Of a stretch of 64,000 bases of DNA, positions 48,037-57,715 are shown piece by piece. How positions within the stretch are numbered: the stretch's first letter is position 1; every line of letters begins with the position of its first letter. Made by a program: the position numbers and the translations under genes. Origin of the DNA: Sphingomonas xinjiangensis (lineage in GTDB: Bacteria; Pseudomonadota; Alphaproteobacteria; Sphingomonadales; Sphingomonadaceae). The stretch is taken from positions 1 through 64,000 of the forward strand of contig NZ_JACIJF010000011.1 of the NCBI RefSeq assembly GCF_014199255.1. Reading direction: 5' to 3'. The notes beneath the pieces were generated by a model that was given only the letters and a program-made list of their open reading frames with translations, was not told the origin of the DNA and ran no database searches.

Positions 48037-49524
48037 TCAATCCTCGTCCGTCTGCGCACCATGCCCGACCGGGACCGCCAGCAGCTGGCTCAGCTTGGCC
48101 TTGAATGCGCCCAGATCTTGGCCGCTTAGCTGGCGCATCGAATTGAACGAAACGGACCGCGGGTTCACCGCTACGCCGTTCTTGTACATCTCGTAATGAA
48201 GGTGAGGCCCAGTCGACAGGCCAGTATTCCCCACTGCGCCGATCTGCTGCCCCTTGCGAACATGCTGGCCCGGCCGCACCAGGATGCGGCTGAGATGGCC
48301 GTAGCCGGTGCCATAGCCATTGCCATGGTTCAGCTTGATCAGGTTCCCATAACCGGAGCTGCGCCCGGCGATCTGCACGGTGCCATCGCTGGCAGCGAAA
48401 ACCGGCGAGCCCCAGGGCGCGGCGATATCGACGCCCCGGTGCATGCGGACATAGCCTAGGATTGGATGCCGGCGCATGCCGAAGCTTGAGGAGAAACGGC
48501 CCGGCGCAGGCATTGCCATCATCCCGGTGCTGTTGCCCCGGCCCGATCCGTCGAACCATTCGGTTTTGCCGTTATTCGCCCAGGGCAGCAGCTGCACCTT
48601 CTTGGCGCACCCCGAGAGCCCGGCATACATCAGAGCGCCCAGCCGCACTTCGCCGGTTTCGGCGCGCGCCTGACCGACGATGATGTCGAACGTGCAGCCC
48701 GATCCGAGCTGCGACACCGGCACGCGGCTGGCAAGCGTCTTGATATAAGCTTCCACCGCCTTTGCCGGCGCTCCGGCCGCCCGCGCCGAGCGGTACAGGC
48801 TCGACCCGATCGCACCCTGGATACGCAGCGGGGTATGGTCAATCGCGATGGGAATCTGCTTCAGCGCCAGATCGCCGCCGCCGCGCGCGACTTCCAATTT
48901 CAAATCGAACTTGGCCCGGAAGGCGAGCTTTTCGAGAGGACGGGGCTGTGATTTATCGGCGCGGCGTCCCAGCGTTAGGTCCAGCATGGTGCCGGGCTGA
49001 ATCTCGCCGAGCGCCAGTGCTTGAGTGACCAAGCTACCTACGCGTGCAGCATCAGCGGCGCCAACGCCGGAGCGTTGCAGCACCCCAAGTAGCGCGTCGC
49101 CCGAGGCGAGCTTAGCGGTTGATTCCAAGATCGGGCGCTCCGGCGTATCCGCCAGGGGCGCAACTAGCCGGGTCGCCGCGACCCGGTACCCGGTAGTGGC
49201 GCCCTGACCGAGCGGCCGGATTGCCTGGGCGCGAGCGGCCTCCCATTCCGCGCCTTTGAGCGGAGCGGGAACGGTACCGTAAATCGGGTTTTCCAGCCCC
49301 GGCGCGAGCAGCCACGTCAGCGTGCAAAGGCCGACGCAGGTTGCTGCCCCGCGAAACCAAGTGAGCGATCCGATCCGCGCACCAAGATCGGGTGCCGGGT
49401 CGAAGTCGAAGCGGCGCGGACGCAGCGCCAGCGCGGCGCTCGGGGTGGCAGCTACAGGCGGGCGCGCCAGCGTGGACGTGCCGCCGCCACCTAGATCCAT
49501 TCCATGGTCGTTCCGCAGGAACAA
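48037..49524 (-). CDS. M23 family peptidoglycan endopeptidase
   Basis: 495 residues if begun at the TTG at 49524 (LFLRNDHGMDLGGGG), which fits the family N-terminus better than the first upstream ATG or the ATG at 49500. A membrane anchor (GAATCVGLCTLTWLLAPGL) is followed by a long periplasmic part with an opacity-type domain. The LytM domain has MRRHPILGYVRMHRGVDIAA, with the zinc His and Asp, and the HLHY motif in TGPHLHYEMYKNG. Both zinc-ligand motifs are present, so an active enzyme cutting peptide crosslinks is expected. Confidence 0.9.
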   Translation of the reverse strand: MFLRNDHGMDLGGGGTSTLARPPVAATPSAALALRPRRFDFDPAPDLGARIGSLTWFRGAATCVGLCTLTWLLAPGLENPIYGTVPAPLKGAEWEAARAQAIRPLGQGATTGYRVAATRLVAPLADTPERPILESTAKLASGDALLGVLQRSGVGAADAARVGSLVTQALALGEIQPGTMLDLTLGRRADKSQPRPLEKLAFRAKFDLKLEVARGGGDLALKQIPIAIDHTPLRIQGAIGSSLYRSARAAGAPAKAVEAYIKTLASRVPVSQLGSGCTFDIIVGQARAETGEVRLGALMYAGLSGCAKKVQLLPWANNGKTEWFDGSGRGNSTGMMAMPAPGRFSSSFGMRRHPILGYVRMHRGVDIAAPWGSPVFAASDGTVQIAGRSSGYGNLIKLNHGNGYGTGYGHLSRILVRPGQHVRKGQQIGAVGNTGLSTGPHLHYEMYKNGVAVNPRSVSFNSMRQLSGQDLGAFKAKLSQLLAVPVGHGAQTDED

Positions 49525-49760
49525 GGCGTGATGCCCCCATTTGTTACGCTGTAGCCGCAACCCCCGGCTCAAGGCGAATCACTGTGGAGCAACGGGCTTA
49601 AAGTCAAATTAAGCAGCCTGCCCTCGATTCGCCCCTGCGATGGTCCGTTTCGGGTCCGCGGCGAATGGAAAACAACACAACAATTCTGCGTAAAAGCTAC
49701 ATGGTTAAGGAAAATGAACAATCAGGGGGTGTTGCTTAAGGGCTGACTCGGAACGATCTT

Positions 49761-52325
49761 GTGCCTGACATGAGCCAGTTCGCGCGTTCTCCCATCACGG
49801 CGGTGCTGGGCCCGACAAATACCGGCAAGACCCATCTCGCGGTGGAGCGGATGTGCGGCCATGCCAGCGGCATGATCGGCTTCCCGCTGCGGCTGCTTGC
49901 CCGTGAAGTCTATGACCGCGTCGTCAAGATGAAGGGCCCCGAACATGTCGGCCTGATCACGGGCGAAGAGAAGATCCTGCCGCCCAAGGCGCGCTGGCTG
50001 CTATGCACCGCCGAAAGCATGCCGCTGGAGCGCGACGTGGCGTTCGTCGGCCTGGACGAGGCACAATTGGGGGCGGATCCGGAGCGCGGCCATGTCTTCA
50101 CCGATCGGGTGTTGCGCGCGCGGGGGCGCGAGGAGACCATGATTCTTGGGTCGGAAAGCCTGAAGCCGATGCTGAAAGCGTTGGTGCCCGATGCCGAGGT
50201 GATCGGGCGGCCCCGCTTTTCCACGCTGAGCTATGCTGGCGCCAAGAAGCTGTCGCGGCTGCCTCGCCGCTCGGCGATCGTCGCGTTCAGCGCCGAAGAG
50301 GTCTATGCCGTCGCTGAGGCGCTTCGCCGCCTGCGCGGCGGTGCTGCCGTGGTGATGGGCGCGCTTTCACCCCGCACGCGCAATGCGCAGGTCGCGATGT
50401 TTCAGGCGGGCGAAGTTGATTATTTGGTAGCCACCGACGCGATCGGTATGGGCCTTAATATGGACGTGGCGCATGTCGCCTTTGCCTCGCTCAACAAGTT
50501 CGATGGCCGCCGTCAGCGCCGGCTGACAATCGCGGAGATGGCGCAGATCGCCGGCCGCGCCGGACGGCACCAGCGCGACGGTACGTTCGGCGCGTTGAGC
50601 GAGGAAGGCCCTAGCGCCTTCACGCCCGAGGAAGTGCTCGCGATCGAAGGGCATCAGGTGCCCCGCCTTGAACATCTGTTCTGGCGCCAAGGGGAGCCCG
50701 ATTTCGCCAGCATCGACGCGCTGGTCGCCAGCCTGCAAGCCAAGCCGGAAGCCGAAGTGCTGCGCGCAGCACCGCAGGCGGTTGACTTGGCCGTTCTCAA
50801 GCGCTTGGCCGAGGAGGATTGGATCCGTGCCCGCGTCCGCTCTCCGCGCATGGTTGCGCGGCTTTGGGCCGCCTGCAGCCTGCCCGATTTCCGGAAACTC
50901 GGCGTCGATCCGCATGCTCGCTTCGTTGGTCGTGTCTTCGGCCACATCTCGGAAGGCGCCGGTCATCTGCCCCACCAATGGTTCGCCGACGAGCTACAGC
51001 GGCTCGACCATATGGGCGGCGATGTCGAGGTGCTTGCCGGGCGTATCGCCGCAGCGCGCAGCTGGGCCTATATCGCGCACCGCGCTGACTGGCTCCAAGA
51101 CCCGACCCACTGGGCCGAACGCACTCGCGCCGTCGAGGAGAAGCTATCGGACGCGCTTCACGCCAGCCTGACCCAGCGCTTCGTCGACCGCCGCACCACC
51201 GTGCTCCTGCGCCAGATCGGCGCGGACGCCACTGACCTGCCCGTCACCATCGGGCCGGAAGGAGGGGTCAGCGTTGAGGATCATCCGCTGGGCACGCTTA
51301 GCGGCTTCCACTTCAGCGTGTCGCCGGACGCCCGGGCGGCCGACAAGCGGATGCTGCTCGCTGCGGCCGAAAAGCGCCTATCCAGCGAATATCGCCGCCG
51401 CGGTGAGGCACTGGCAGAGGCGCCGGACACCGAACTTTCTCTCTCCCCCGTCCGCCCCGTGCCTGTCGACGGGCAGGTCTCCATTAATCTCCAGGCCGGC
51501 GCGATGAACGGCGGTTCCAAAGCCTTGAACCAAACAGTGTTCTGGGGCGAAGTTCCGGTCGCGCGGCTCACTGCGGGCACGAGCATCGCGCGGCCGAAGA
51601 TCGTCCTCGACCGCGCGCTCGATGTACTGGAGGCGCGCGTACGCATCGCGGTGCAGGCGCGGCTCGATCAATGGTTCGCCGCTCAGCTCGCCAAGCACCT
51701 GCCCGTCTTTGCGCAGTTAGACGTGACGTTGCGCGACCCACACGCCGGGGGGCCTTTGCGAGCGCTTGCCCATGCCCTGCTCGACGCGGGTGGGCTGATG
51801 CCGCGTCGCGCGGCTGCGCATCTGGTCGAAGCGCTTGATGGTGACGCGCGCAAGCGGCTGCGCAAGCTTGGGGTGACGATTGGCACGCTCGATCTGTTCG
51901 CGCCGGCCCTGCTCAAGCCCGGCGCTGCCCGCTGGCGCCGCGAGTTGATGGGATTGGCAGAGGCACCGCGCGACGGTGCCTCCGTGCTTGCGCGTGGCAC
52001 TCCCGGCGCCGATCTTCCCCATGGCTTCCGCCCCCTAGGACCTCAGGCGGTACGCGTTGACCTGGTCGAACGTATTGCGCGCGCCGCGCATGACAGCCGG
52101 CAGGGACGCAAGCCCTTCACTCCTGACCCCGCGCTCGCCACCTCCATCGGGTTGAACCCTGAAACGCTGGCGCGGCTCATGGCGCAACTCGGGTTCCGCA
52201 CCGCCCGCACGCAGGAAGGCGAACCCCCGCGATGGATTTGGCAGGGGCTCACGCCGGCGGCAAAGCCGAAAGCGCCCCCTAGCAACAACGCCTTTGCAGC
52301 CCTTGCCGGCCTCCGTGATGGATAA
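49761..52325 (+). CDS. Suv3/MrpA-like SF2 RNA helicase
   Basis: 854 residues from GTG 49761 (ATG 49770 is an alternative). Motor motifs: I AVLGPTNTGKTHLAVE, II LDEAQLGADPERGHVFTD (DEAQ box), III GSESLKPML, then in the second RecA lobe VVMGALSPRTRNAQVAMFQA and VI MAQIAGRAGRHQRDGTFG. Long C-terminal domains follow. The motifs fit mitochondrial Suv3 and its alphaproteobacterial relatives, which act in RNA turnover. An S4 RNA-binding protein overlaps its stop, supporting an RNA role for the pair. Confidence 0.9.
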   Translation: MPDMSQFARSPITAVLGPTNTGKTHLAVERMCGHASGMIGFPLRLLAREVYDRVVKMKGPEHVGLITGEEKILPPKARWLLCTAESMPLERDVAFVGLDEAQLGADPERGHVFTDRVLRARGREETMILGSESLKPMLKALVPDAEVIGRPRFSTLSYAGAKKLSRLPRRSAIVAFSAEEVYAVAEALRRLRGGAAVVMGALSPRTRNAQVAMFQAGEVDYLVATDAIGMGLNMDVAHVAFASLNKFDGRRQRRLTIAEMAQIAGRAGRHQRDGTFGALSEEGPSAFTPEEVLAIEGHQVPRLEHLFWRQGEPDFASIDALVASLQAKPEAEVLRAAPQAVDLAVLKRLAEEDWIRARVRSPRMVARLWAACSLPDFRKLGVDPHARFVGRVFGHISEGAGHLPHQWFADELQRLDHMGGDVEVLAGRIAAARSWAYIAHRADWLQDPTHWAERTRAVEEKLSDALHASLTQRFVDRRTTVLLRQIGADATDLPVTIGPEGGVSVEDHPLGTLSGFHFSVSPDARAADKRMLLAAAEKRLSSEYRRRGEALAEAPDTELSLSPVRPVPVDGQVSINLQAGAMNGGSKALNQTVFWGEVPVARLTAGTSIARPKIVLDRALDVLEARVRIAVQARLDQWFAAQLAKHLPVFAQLDVTLRDPHAGGPLRALAHALLDAGGLMPRRAAAHLVEALDGDARKRLRKLGVTIGTLDLFAPALLKPGAARWRRELMGLAEAPRDGASVLARGTPGADLPHGFRPLGPQAVRVDLVERIARAAHDSRQGRKPFTPDPALATSIGLNPETLARLMAQLGFRTARTQEGEPPRWIWQGLTPAAKPKAPPSNNAFAALAGLRDG

Positions 52326-52647
52326 GGACGGCCCCATGCGGGTGGATCGCTTCCTGTGGTTTGCGCGCTTGGCCAAGACGCGCAGCGCCGCGCAGGCGAT
52401 CGCCGAAAAGGGTACGCTGCGCATCGACGGGCGCCGTGTCGAACGCGCGGCGGCGCCGGTACGCATTGGATCGGTCCTCGCCTTTCCTCTTTACGGCAAG
52501 ATTCGCGTCGTGCGCGTCGAACAGTTTCCCGCGCGCCGCGGCCCACCTGCGGAAGGCCGTGCCTGTTATCAGGAACTTGCCACCGATGGGGTCCAAAGCC
52601 TCGCGCCCAACCCTGCAAACGTGTCGCAGGATGCTGCATCCGATTGA
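52318..52647 (+). CDS. S4-domain RNA-binding protein (Hsp15-like)
   Basis: 109 residues from ATG 52318, which overlaps the helicase stop; ATG 52336 (MRVDRFLWFARLAKTRS) is also possible. The S4 motif MRVDRFLWFARLAKTRSAAQ followed by GTLRIDGRRVERAAAPVRIG is nearly textbook. It continues into a short basic tail. Hsp15 relatives bind free 50S subunits carrying nascent chains. It is translation-coupled to the helicase. Confidence 0.9.
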   Translation: MDKDGPMRVDRFLWFARLAKTRSAAQAIAEKGTLRIDGRRVERAAAPVRIGSVLAFPLYGKIRVVRVEQFPARRGPPAEGRACYQELATDGVQSLAPNPANVSQDAASD

Positions 52648-52711
52648 CGGGGCAGACGCTCACGCATAGCAGGGCGGCTTTCCAGACGTTCGATCAGAGG
52701 CCCGCACTCCC

Positions 52712-53050
52712 ATGACCTATGTCGTCACCGACGCCTGCATCCGGTGCAAGTACATGGATTGCGTCGAAGTCTGTCCGGTCGACTGCTTTTACGAAGGCGA
52801 GAACATGCTCGTCATCAATCCCAACGAATGCATCGACTGCGGCGTGTGCGAGCCCGAATGTCCAGCCGAGGCCATCCTGCCGGACACCGAGAACGGCCTG
52901 GAAAAGTGGCTGGAGCTCAACCGCACCTATTCCGAGCAGTGGCCCAACATCACAGTGAAGGGTGAAGCGCCGGCCGACGCCGACGCGATGAAGAACGAAA
53001 CCGACAAGTTCGACAAGTATTTCTCTTCGGAGCCCGGCACCGGCTCCTAA
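52712..53050 (+). CDS. fdxA: Seven-iron ferredoxin FdxA
   Basis: 112 residues. Cluster ligands are visible as [17 protein letters not shown] (residues 9-25) and [15 protein letters not shown], giving one [3Fe-4S] and one [4Fe-4S] cluster. The C-terminal helix region ([16 protein letters not shown]) and the acidic end match the alphaproteobacterial FdxA family. It is a soluble electron carrier of unknown partner. It sits in the usual place between the S4 gene and carD. Confidence 0.95.
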   Translation: MTYVVTDACIRCKYMDCVEVCPVDCFYEGENMLVINPNECIDCGVCEPECPAEAILPDTENGLEKWLELNRTYSEQWPNITVKGEAPADADAMKNETDKFDKYFSSEPGTGS

Positions 53051-53295
53051 GCCGTCAGCACTGGCAGCGACCGTACCGGTCGAACCGCCGAAAACCGCGC
53101 ATTTTCGGGCGCGGACGGCGACGTTTGGCTGGTAATTTTATTACGAGCGTGTTAAAGGGACCACGACGTAGGCGAAATCCGCCTCCGCCCGGAGAAGAAT
53201 ACGAGTCGCCCCGGAAACGCCTGCCCCTTGCCTTCGAGCGCGGGGGGCCGACACCGCAACAGTTCGGGGCCGGTTACACGAAAGGTTCCTCGCAC

Positions 53296-53829
53296 ATGGC
53301 TGCCAAGGCGCTGTCCTTCGATGTCGGCGATTATGTCGTTTACCCTAAGCACGGCGTGGGCCGTGTGGTTGAGCTGTTGAAGCAGGAAATCGCGGGCATG
53401 CAGCTTGAGCTGTATGTGCTCCGCTTTGAAAAAGAAAAGATGACGCTCCGCGTGCCGACCAACAAGGCCGAGAGCGTTGGCATGCGCAAGCTATCGAGCG
53501 ACAAGACGCTCAAGGAAGCGCTTGAGACGCTGAAGGGCAAGCCCAAAGTAAAGCGCACCATGTGGTCGCGCCGGGCCCAGGAGTATGAAGCCAAGATCAA
53601 TTCGGGCGATCTGGTGTCGATCGCCGAAGTGGTCCGCGACCTGTTCCGAGCCGACGACCAGCCCGAGCAGAGCTATTCGGAGCGGCAGATCTTCGAAGGT
53701 GCCGCATCGCGCCTCGCCCGCGAACTCGCGGCGATGGAGGAAACCGACGAACCCGCCGCGCTCAATAAGATCCTGGATATTCTGCGCAAGTCCGCGGCGA
53801 TCTGGAACAAGGACAAGGTTCCGGCCTGA
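53296..53829 (+). CDS. carD: CarD-family RNA polymerase-binding regulator
   Basis: 177 residues from ATG 53296 (MAAKALSFDVGDYVVYPKHG). The frame is open 171 bases further upstream, but that part lacks family similarity. The N-terminal Tudor-like RNAP-interaction domain (DYVVYPKHGVGRVVELLKQE) is followed by the helical DNA-binding domain (KPKVKRTMWSRRAQEYEAKI, FEGAASRLARELAAME). It stabilises open complexes at rRNA and stress promoters. An intrinsic terminator follows directly. Confidence 0.95.
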   Translation: MAAKALSFDVGDYVVYPKHGVGRVVELLKQEIAGMQLELYVLRFEKEKMTLRVPTNKAESVGMRKLSSDKTLKEALETLKGKPKVKRTMWSRRAQEYEAKINSGDLVSIAEVVRDLFRADDQPEQSYSERQIFEGAASRLARELAAMEETDEPAALNKILDILRKSAAIWNKDKVPA

Positions 53830-53850
53830 TCTGCGTTTTAAATAGTGGGA

Positions 53851-53880
53851 GGGCGGTCGGCGACGGCCGCCCTTTTCTTT
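53851..53880 (+). terminator. Rho-independent terminator of carD
   Basis: GGGCGGTCG, loop GCGA, CGGCCGCCC (nine pairs with one G-T), then TTTTCTTT. It lies 21 bases after the carD stop and is the clearest intrinsic terminator in the window. Confidence 0.9.
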
Positions 53881-53927
53881 GCCTCAGAGCCAGTGTATTG
53901 CCTCATCAATACAGTTCTGGAGAAACC

Positions 53928-54621
53928 ATGCGCCTGTTGCTGATGTCACAATGCTGCCGCTCGCTGCTTGCCATTCGAACACCCAGCGCAACGAAGGTGC
54001 TGCCTGCCGCGGTGCCACCCGCAGCTTCGCGGCGAGCGGGTTCGACACCGTCGATCTGCGCGGCCCGGACGAGATCGATGTAAAGACCGGACCAGCTACT
54101 CGGTGACCGCCGAAGGCGATCCCACGGCGCTCGACAAGCTCGACATCCGCGTAGTCAAAGGCGACTTGCGCATCGCGCGGCAGAAGAGCGGCAGCGGCGG
54201 CGCCGCGCGCATCCATGTGGTGCCACCGCACATCAGCGATGCCACCATCACTGGTGCGGGCAACCTGAGCGTCGACCGCGTAGACGGCGATGTGGACCTT
54301 TCCATCGTTGGCGCAGGCAATCTCATCCTGCGCAGCATGAAGGCTAACGACGCCGAACTCTCGATCGCCGGCGCAGGCGACATGCGGGTCGCAGGCAGCG
54401 CCCAACGCTTGAAGGCATCGATCGCCGGCAGCGACGATATCGACGCCAGCGGCCTGAGTGCCACGAGCGGAGCCATTTCGATTACCGGCACCGGCAGCCT
54501 GCGCGGGCAAGCGCGCGGCGATGCTACCGTCGAGATACTTGGGCCGGGCGATGTCGAACTGACTGGCGGTGCACGATGCAAGACCCGTGCGATTGGTCCC
54601 GGGGAGGCGCGCTGCAGCTGA
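53928..54621 (+). pseudogene. DUF2807 (head GIN domain) secreted protein, two frameshifts
   Basis: The gene begins at ATG 53928 (MRLLL), shifts frame near 53944 into MLPLAACHSN and GFDTVDLRGPDEIDVKTGP, and shifts again at about 54091-54094. There one C is missing before AGCTACTCG, and it continues SYSVTAEGDPTALDKLDIRV to the stop at 54621. The rest shows the beta-helix repeats of DUF2807 (ITGAGNLSVDRVDGDVDLS, IVGAGNL, IAGAGDM). The first frame change disrupts the lipoprotein-like signal and the second the start of the helix. The protein sequence is otherwise well kept, so sequencing indels are a fair alternative to real loss. Confidence 0.75.
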
Positions 54622-54625
54622 CCGA

Positions 54626-55288
54626 CTAAGCGGCGACCGGGAAGCGCAGCAGCCGGTCCTCGAGCGCCACTAGCGCCTGCGCGCCCGCACCCACTGCTCG
54701 CACGATTTCGGGATGATGCGCGTCAAGCCCGCCGGTCAGCGCACCGAACGCTGGCAGGATCAGCTTGGTCTCGTTCGTCACGAAACAACGCCGCGCGATC
54801 TGTCGTCCACGCACGGTGACGCGCAGCTTGGGGTGGAAATGTCCCGACAACTCGGGACGGATATCGCGCGGCTCTGCCTCATGCCGCAGCACCAGCCCGT
54901 CGACCACCGCTTCGTCGTGAATTGTCCCGCCGCAATGATCGACCAGCGCCGCGTCGTGGTTTCCGGTGATCCAGTGCCAATCAAGCCGCCCCGTAAGCCC
55001 GGTCAGCATCGCCCGTGCCTGCGCCGGCAGCCGCTCGCACCCGGCGGAATCGTGGAAGCTGTCGCCCAGGCACCAAAGTTCGACCGGTGCCACTTGCTCG
55101 ACCAACCCAGTCAGGGCGCTCAGCGTCGCCAAGGAGTCATAGGGCGGCAGCATCTGACCCTGGAGCGCGAACCAGCTGGCCTTTTCGAAGTGCAGGTCGG
55201 CGACCAGCAGCGCCCGACGCGCCGGCCAATACAGAGCGCCCTTCGCTATCGCGCGAAATTCATGGCCAGCGAACGAAAGGGGAACCAT
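54626..55288 (-). CDS. pdeM: PdeM-like calcineurin-type phosphoesterase (ligase-associated)
   Basis: 220 residues. Metallophosphoesterase motifs: LLVADLHFEKASWFA, CLGDSFHDSAG, WITGNHD and ELSGHFHPKL. This is the DNA-ligase-associated endonuclease family (PdeM), normally encoded with an Lhr-type helicase, a ligase and an exonuclease. Those partners are not in this stretch, so it stands apart here. Both metal sites appear complete. Confidence 0.88.
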   Translation of the reverse strand: MVPLSFAGHEFRAIAKGALYWPARRALLVADLHFEKASWFALQGQMLPPYDSLATLSALTGLVEQVAPVELWCLGDSFHDSAGCERLPAQARAMLTGLTGRLDWHWITGNHDAALVDHCGGTIHDEAVVDGLVLRHEAEPRDIRPELSGHFHPKLRVTVRGRQIARRCFVTNETKLILPAFGALTGGLDAHHPEIVRAVGAGAQALVALEDRLLRFPVAA

Positions 55289-55329
55289 GGCCCCGCCTAT
55301 CCGCCTCGCCGGCCAGTCCTGTCAAGCAC

Positions 55330-56754
55330 TTAGGCGGGAACCGCCTCGCTCGCCTCAACCTGCTGCATCGCCCCCAGCTGCGCCAGGATGCGCACCCAGG
55401 AGCGGATCCCCTTGTGAAAGCTCTTGAGGTCGTATTTCTCGTTGGGCGAATGGATTTGGTCGTCGTTCAGCGCGAAGCCCACCATCACGCTGTCCATCCC
55501 CAGGATCGTCTTGATCGAATTAACCACTGGGATCGATCCCCCGCTCGCCAGCAGCGCCGACTTGCCCCATTCCGCGTCCAGCGCAGCGCGCGTCGCCGCC
55601 ACCGGGGCGCTGTCGCTCGCCAGGCTGATCGCCCGCGAACCGCCCCGTGTCTTGAACTCGGCGGTGCAGTCGGCGGGCAGCCGCGCCCGGACATGCGCCT
55701 GGAACGCCTCCCACACCTGATCCGGGTCCTGATCACCCACCAGGCGAAAGCTCAATTTCGCATGCGCCTCAGCGGGAATGACCGTCTTGTAGCCTTCGCC
55801 GATATAGCCGCCCCACATGCCATTGATCTCGGCGGTCGGGCGTGCCCAGCTCTGCTCGAGCGCGCCATAGCCGGTTTCGCCGGCAGGGACGCTCAGCCCG
55901 ACATCCCCCAGGAACTGCCCGGCGTTGAAGCCGAGCGCATCCCAGCTCGCCTGCACATCGGCGCTGAGGTCATGGACCCCGTCATAGAAGCCGTCGAGCG
56001 TCACCCGCCCATCGGTATCCTTCATCTCGGCCAGGATGGTCGCGAGCAGTTGGAGCGGGTTGCGCGCCGGCCCGCCATACAGCCCCGAATGCAAGTCGCG
56101 GCTCGGCCCGCGCACGGTCACTTGGCCGCCCGCCATGCCACGCAGCCCGATGGTCAGCCCCGGAGTCTGCGTGTCCCACATCGACGTGTCGCAGATCAGC
56201 GCAAAATCGGCCTTCAACTCTTCGGCGGCAGCATGAAGGAACGGCTCCAGGCTTTCCGACCCCGATTCTTCCTCGCCTTCGATCAGGATCGTCACGCGGC
56301 ACGGCAGCGTGCCCGTGGTTTCCTTCCAGGCTCGGCACGCTTCCAGGAAGGTGCGCAGTTGGCCCTTGTCGTCGGACGATCCGCGCCCGACGATCATCTT
56401 CGATCCATCTGCGCGCGTCTCGATCACTGGATCGAACGGGTCGCGCCGCCACAGCTCCACCGGGTCGATCGGCTGCACATCGTAATGGCCATAGAACAGC
56501 ACATGCGGCGCGCGCTCGTTCTCTGGGCCGTCGTGATGCGCAACCACCATCGGGTGTCCCGGCGTCGGCGCCACGCGCGCCGCAAAGCCCAACTCGGTCA
56601 GTTCGTCGGACAGCAGCTGCGCCGCGGTCCGGCAATGCTCGGCATAAGCCGGGTCGGTCGAGATCGACTGGATGCGCATCAGCGCGAACAGGCGGTCGAG
56701 TGACGCATCGAGGTTCAGGTCGACATAATCGAGTGGCTTGGCGGTATCGGTCAT
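55330..56754 (-). CDS. M20-family metallopeptidase (dipeptidase type)
   Basis: 474 residues. Metal ligands and catalytic residues are seen in VLFYGHYDVQP, VGRGSSDDKGQL, EGEEESGSESL and CDTSMWD. The dimerisation domain (about 200-350) carries DLHSGLYGGPARNP. The C-terminus has GSIPVVNSIKTILG and PNEKYDLKSFHKGI with the last His ligand region. No signal peptide, so it is a cytosolic di- or oligopeptidase. Confidence 0.92.
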   Translation of the reverse strand: MTDTAKPLDYVDLNLDASLDRLFALMRIQSISTDPAYAEHCRTAAQLLSDELTELGFAARVAPTPGHPMVVAHHDGPENERAPHVLFYGHYDVQPIDPVELWRRDPFDPVIETRADGSKMIVGRGSSDDKGQLRTFLEACRAWKETTGTLPCRVTILIEGEEESGSESLEPFLHAAAEELKADFALICDTSMWDTQTPGLTIGLRGMAGGQVTVRGPSRDLHSGLYGGPARNPLQLLATILAEMKDTDGRVTLDGFYDGVHDLSADVQASWDALGFNAGQFLGDVGLSVPAGETGYGALEQSWARPTAEINGMWGGYIGEGYKTVIPAEAHAKLSFRLVGDQDPDQVWEAFQAHVRARLPADCTAEFKTRGGSRAISLASDSAPVAATRAALDAEWGKSALLASGGSIPVVNSIKTILGMDSVMVGFALNDDQIHSPNEKYDLKSFHKGIRSWVRILAQLGAMQQVEASEAVPA

Positions 56755-56870
56755 GCGCCTTCGCTAGCCCTCGCGCGCGTGCGGAGCAAGCCAGCCGCGC
56801 TGCCCCCGGGTGGGGGGGACATCGCCGCCGCCCAAGGTTCTGTCCGGTACATCCCTCTAGGAGTAAGCGC

Positions 56871-57673
56871 ATGTTCGGAAGCGAAAATCGGCCGCTTGCG
56901 GTAGTTACCGGCGGCTCGAATGGTATCGGCTACGAACCCGCCAAGAAGTTCGCCGACAATGGCTATGACGTGCTGATCGCCGCCGAAGATGCGGCGCATC
57001 TGCGCGACGCCGCCGCCACCCTGTCGGCGAGCGGAGCAGGGGTGGAAGGTCATGCCTCCGACCTGTCGACCCCAGAATGGCGTGAACAGCCCGTTTGCCG
57101 CATTTAGGCGATCGGCCCCGGTCGAGGCGCTGTGCGTCAACGCCGGCGTCGGCTTGGGTGGGCCTTCGTCGAAACCGGCCTGCAGCGCGAACTCAAGATG
57201 ATCGACCCGAACGTGCGCGGCGCAGTGCAGCTCACCAAGCTGGTGTTGAAGGACATGGTCGCGCGCGACAGCGGCAAGATCCTGTTCACCTCGCCGGTCG
57301 CTGCGACGATGCCCGATCCGTTCGGAGCAGTGTATGGCACCACCAAGATCTTCCTGCGCTGGTTCGGCGAGGCGCTCCGCAACGAGCTGAAGGACACCGG
57401 CATGGCGGTCACCGTGCTGATGCCCAGCGTGACCGAAATCAACTTCTTCAGCCGCGCCGAGATGACGGACGCCCGCGCCGGCCAGATGGAGAACAAGGAT
57501 GATCCTGCGGTGGTCGCCAAGGCCCGCTCCGATGCGCTGATGGCTGACAAGCACAAAATCGTGCCGTTGCTCAAGAACAAGGTCATGGCCGGGGTCGCGG
57601 ATGTGAGCCCGCTCTGGCAGCCGCCCGAATCCACCGCGCGCTCTCCGAGCCCGGCTCGGGCAAGCAGGATTAA
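56871..57673 (+). pseudogene. Short-chain dehydrogenase, multiply frameshifted
   Basis: The pieces, in order, are VVTGGSNGIGYEPAKKFADN in the first frame and GVNSPFAAFRRSAPVEALCV plus NAGVGLGGP in a second (change near 57077). FVETGLQRELKMID, MVARDSGKILFTSPVA and the YGTTK catalytic pair follow after another change near 57160, and HRALSEPGSGKQD after a third near 57625. Together they rebuild a normal classical SDR of about 265 residues. Three frame changes plus odd residues in conserved places (GYEPAKK) point to real decay rather than sequencing noise alone. A second, intact SDR lies at 59235-59981. Confidence 0.8.
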
Positions 57674-57692
57674 GGCGCTCGACAATGCCGTT

Positions 57693-57710
57693 CCCCGGCC
57701 TTGGCCGGGG
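57693..57710. repeat. CCCCGGCC-TT-GGCCGGGG palindrome
   Basis: Second copy of the palindrome at 17047-17064, again preceded by GTT. It sits between the SDR remnant and the convergent exonuclease stop, where it may also act as a terminator stem. Confidence 0.6.
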
Positions 57711-57715
57711 ACGAC

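Noticed and set aside
53125..53295. 57-codon N-terminal extension of CarD
   Set aside because: The CarD fold begins at ATG 53296; the extension is Pro/Arg rich and has no good ribosome site, so it is treated as leader.
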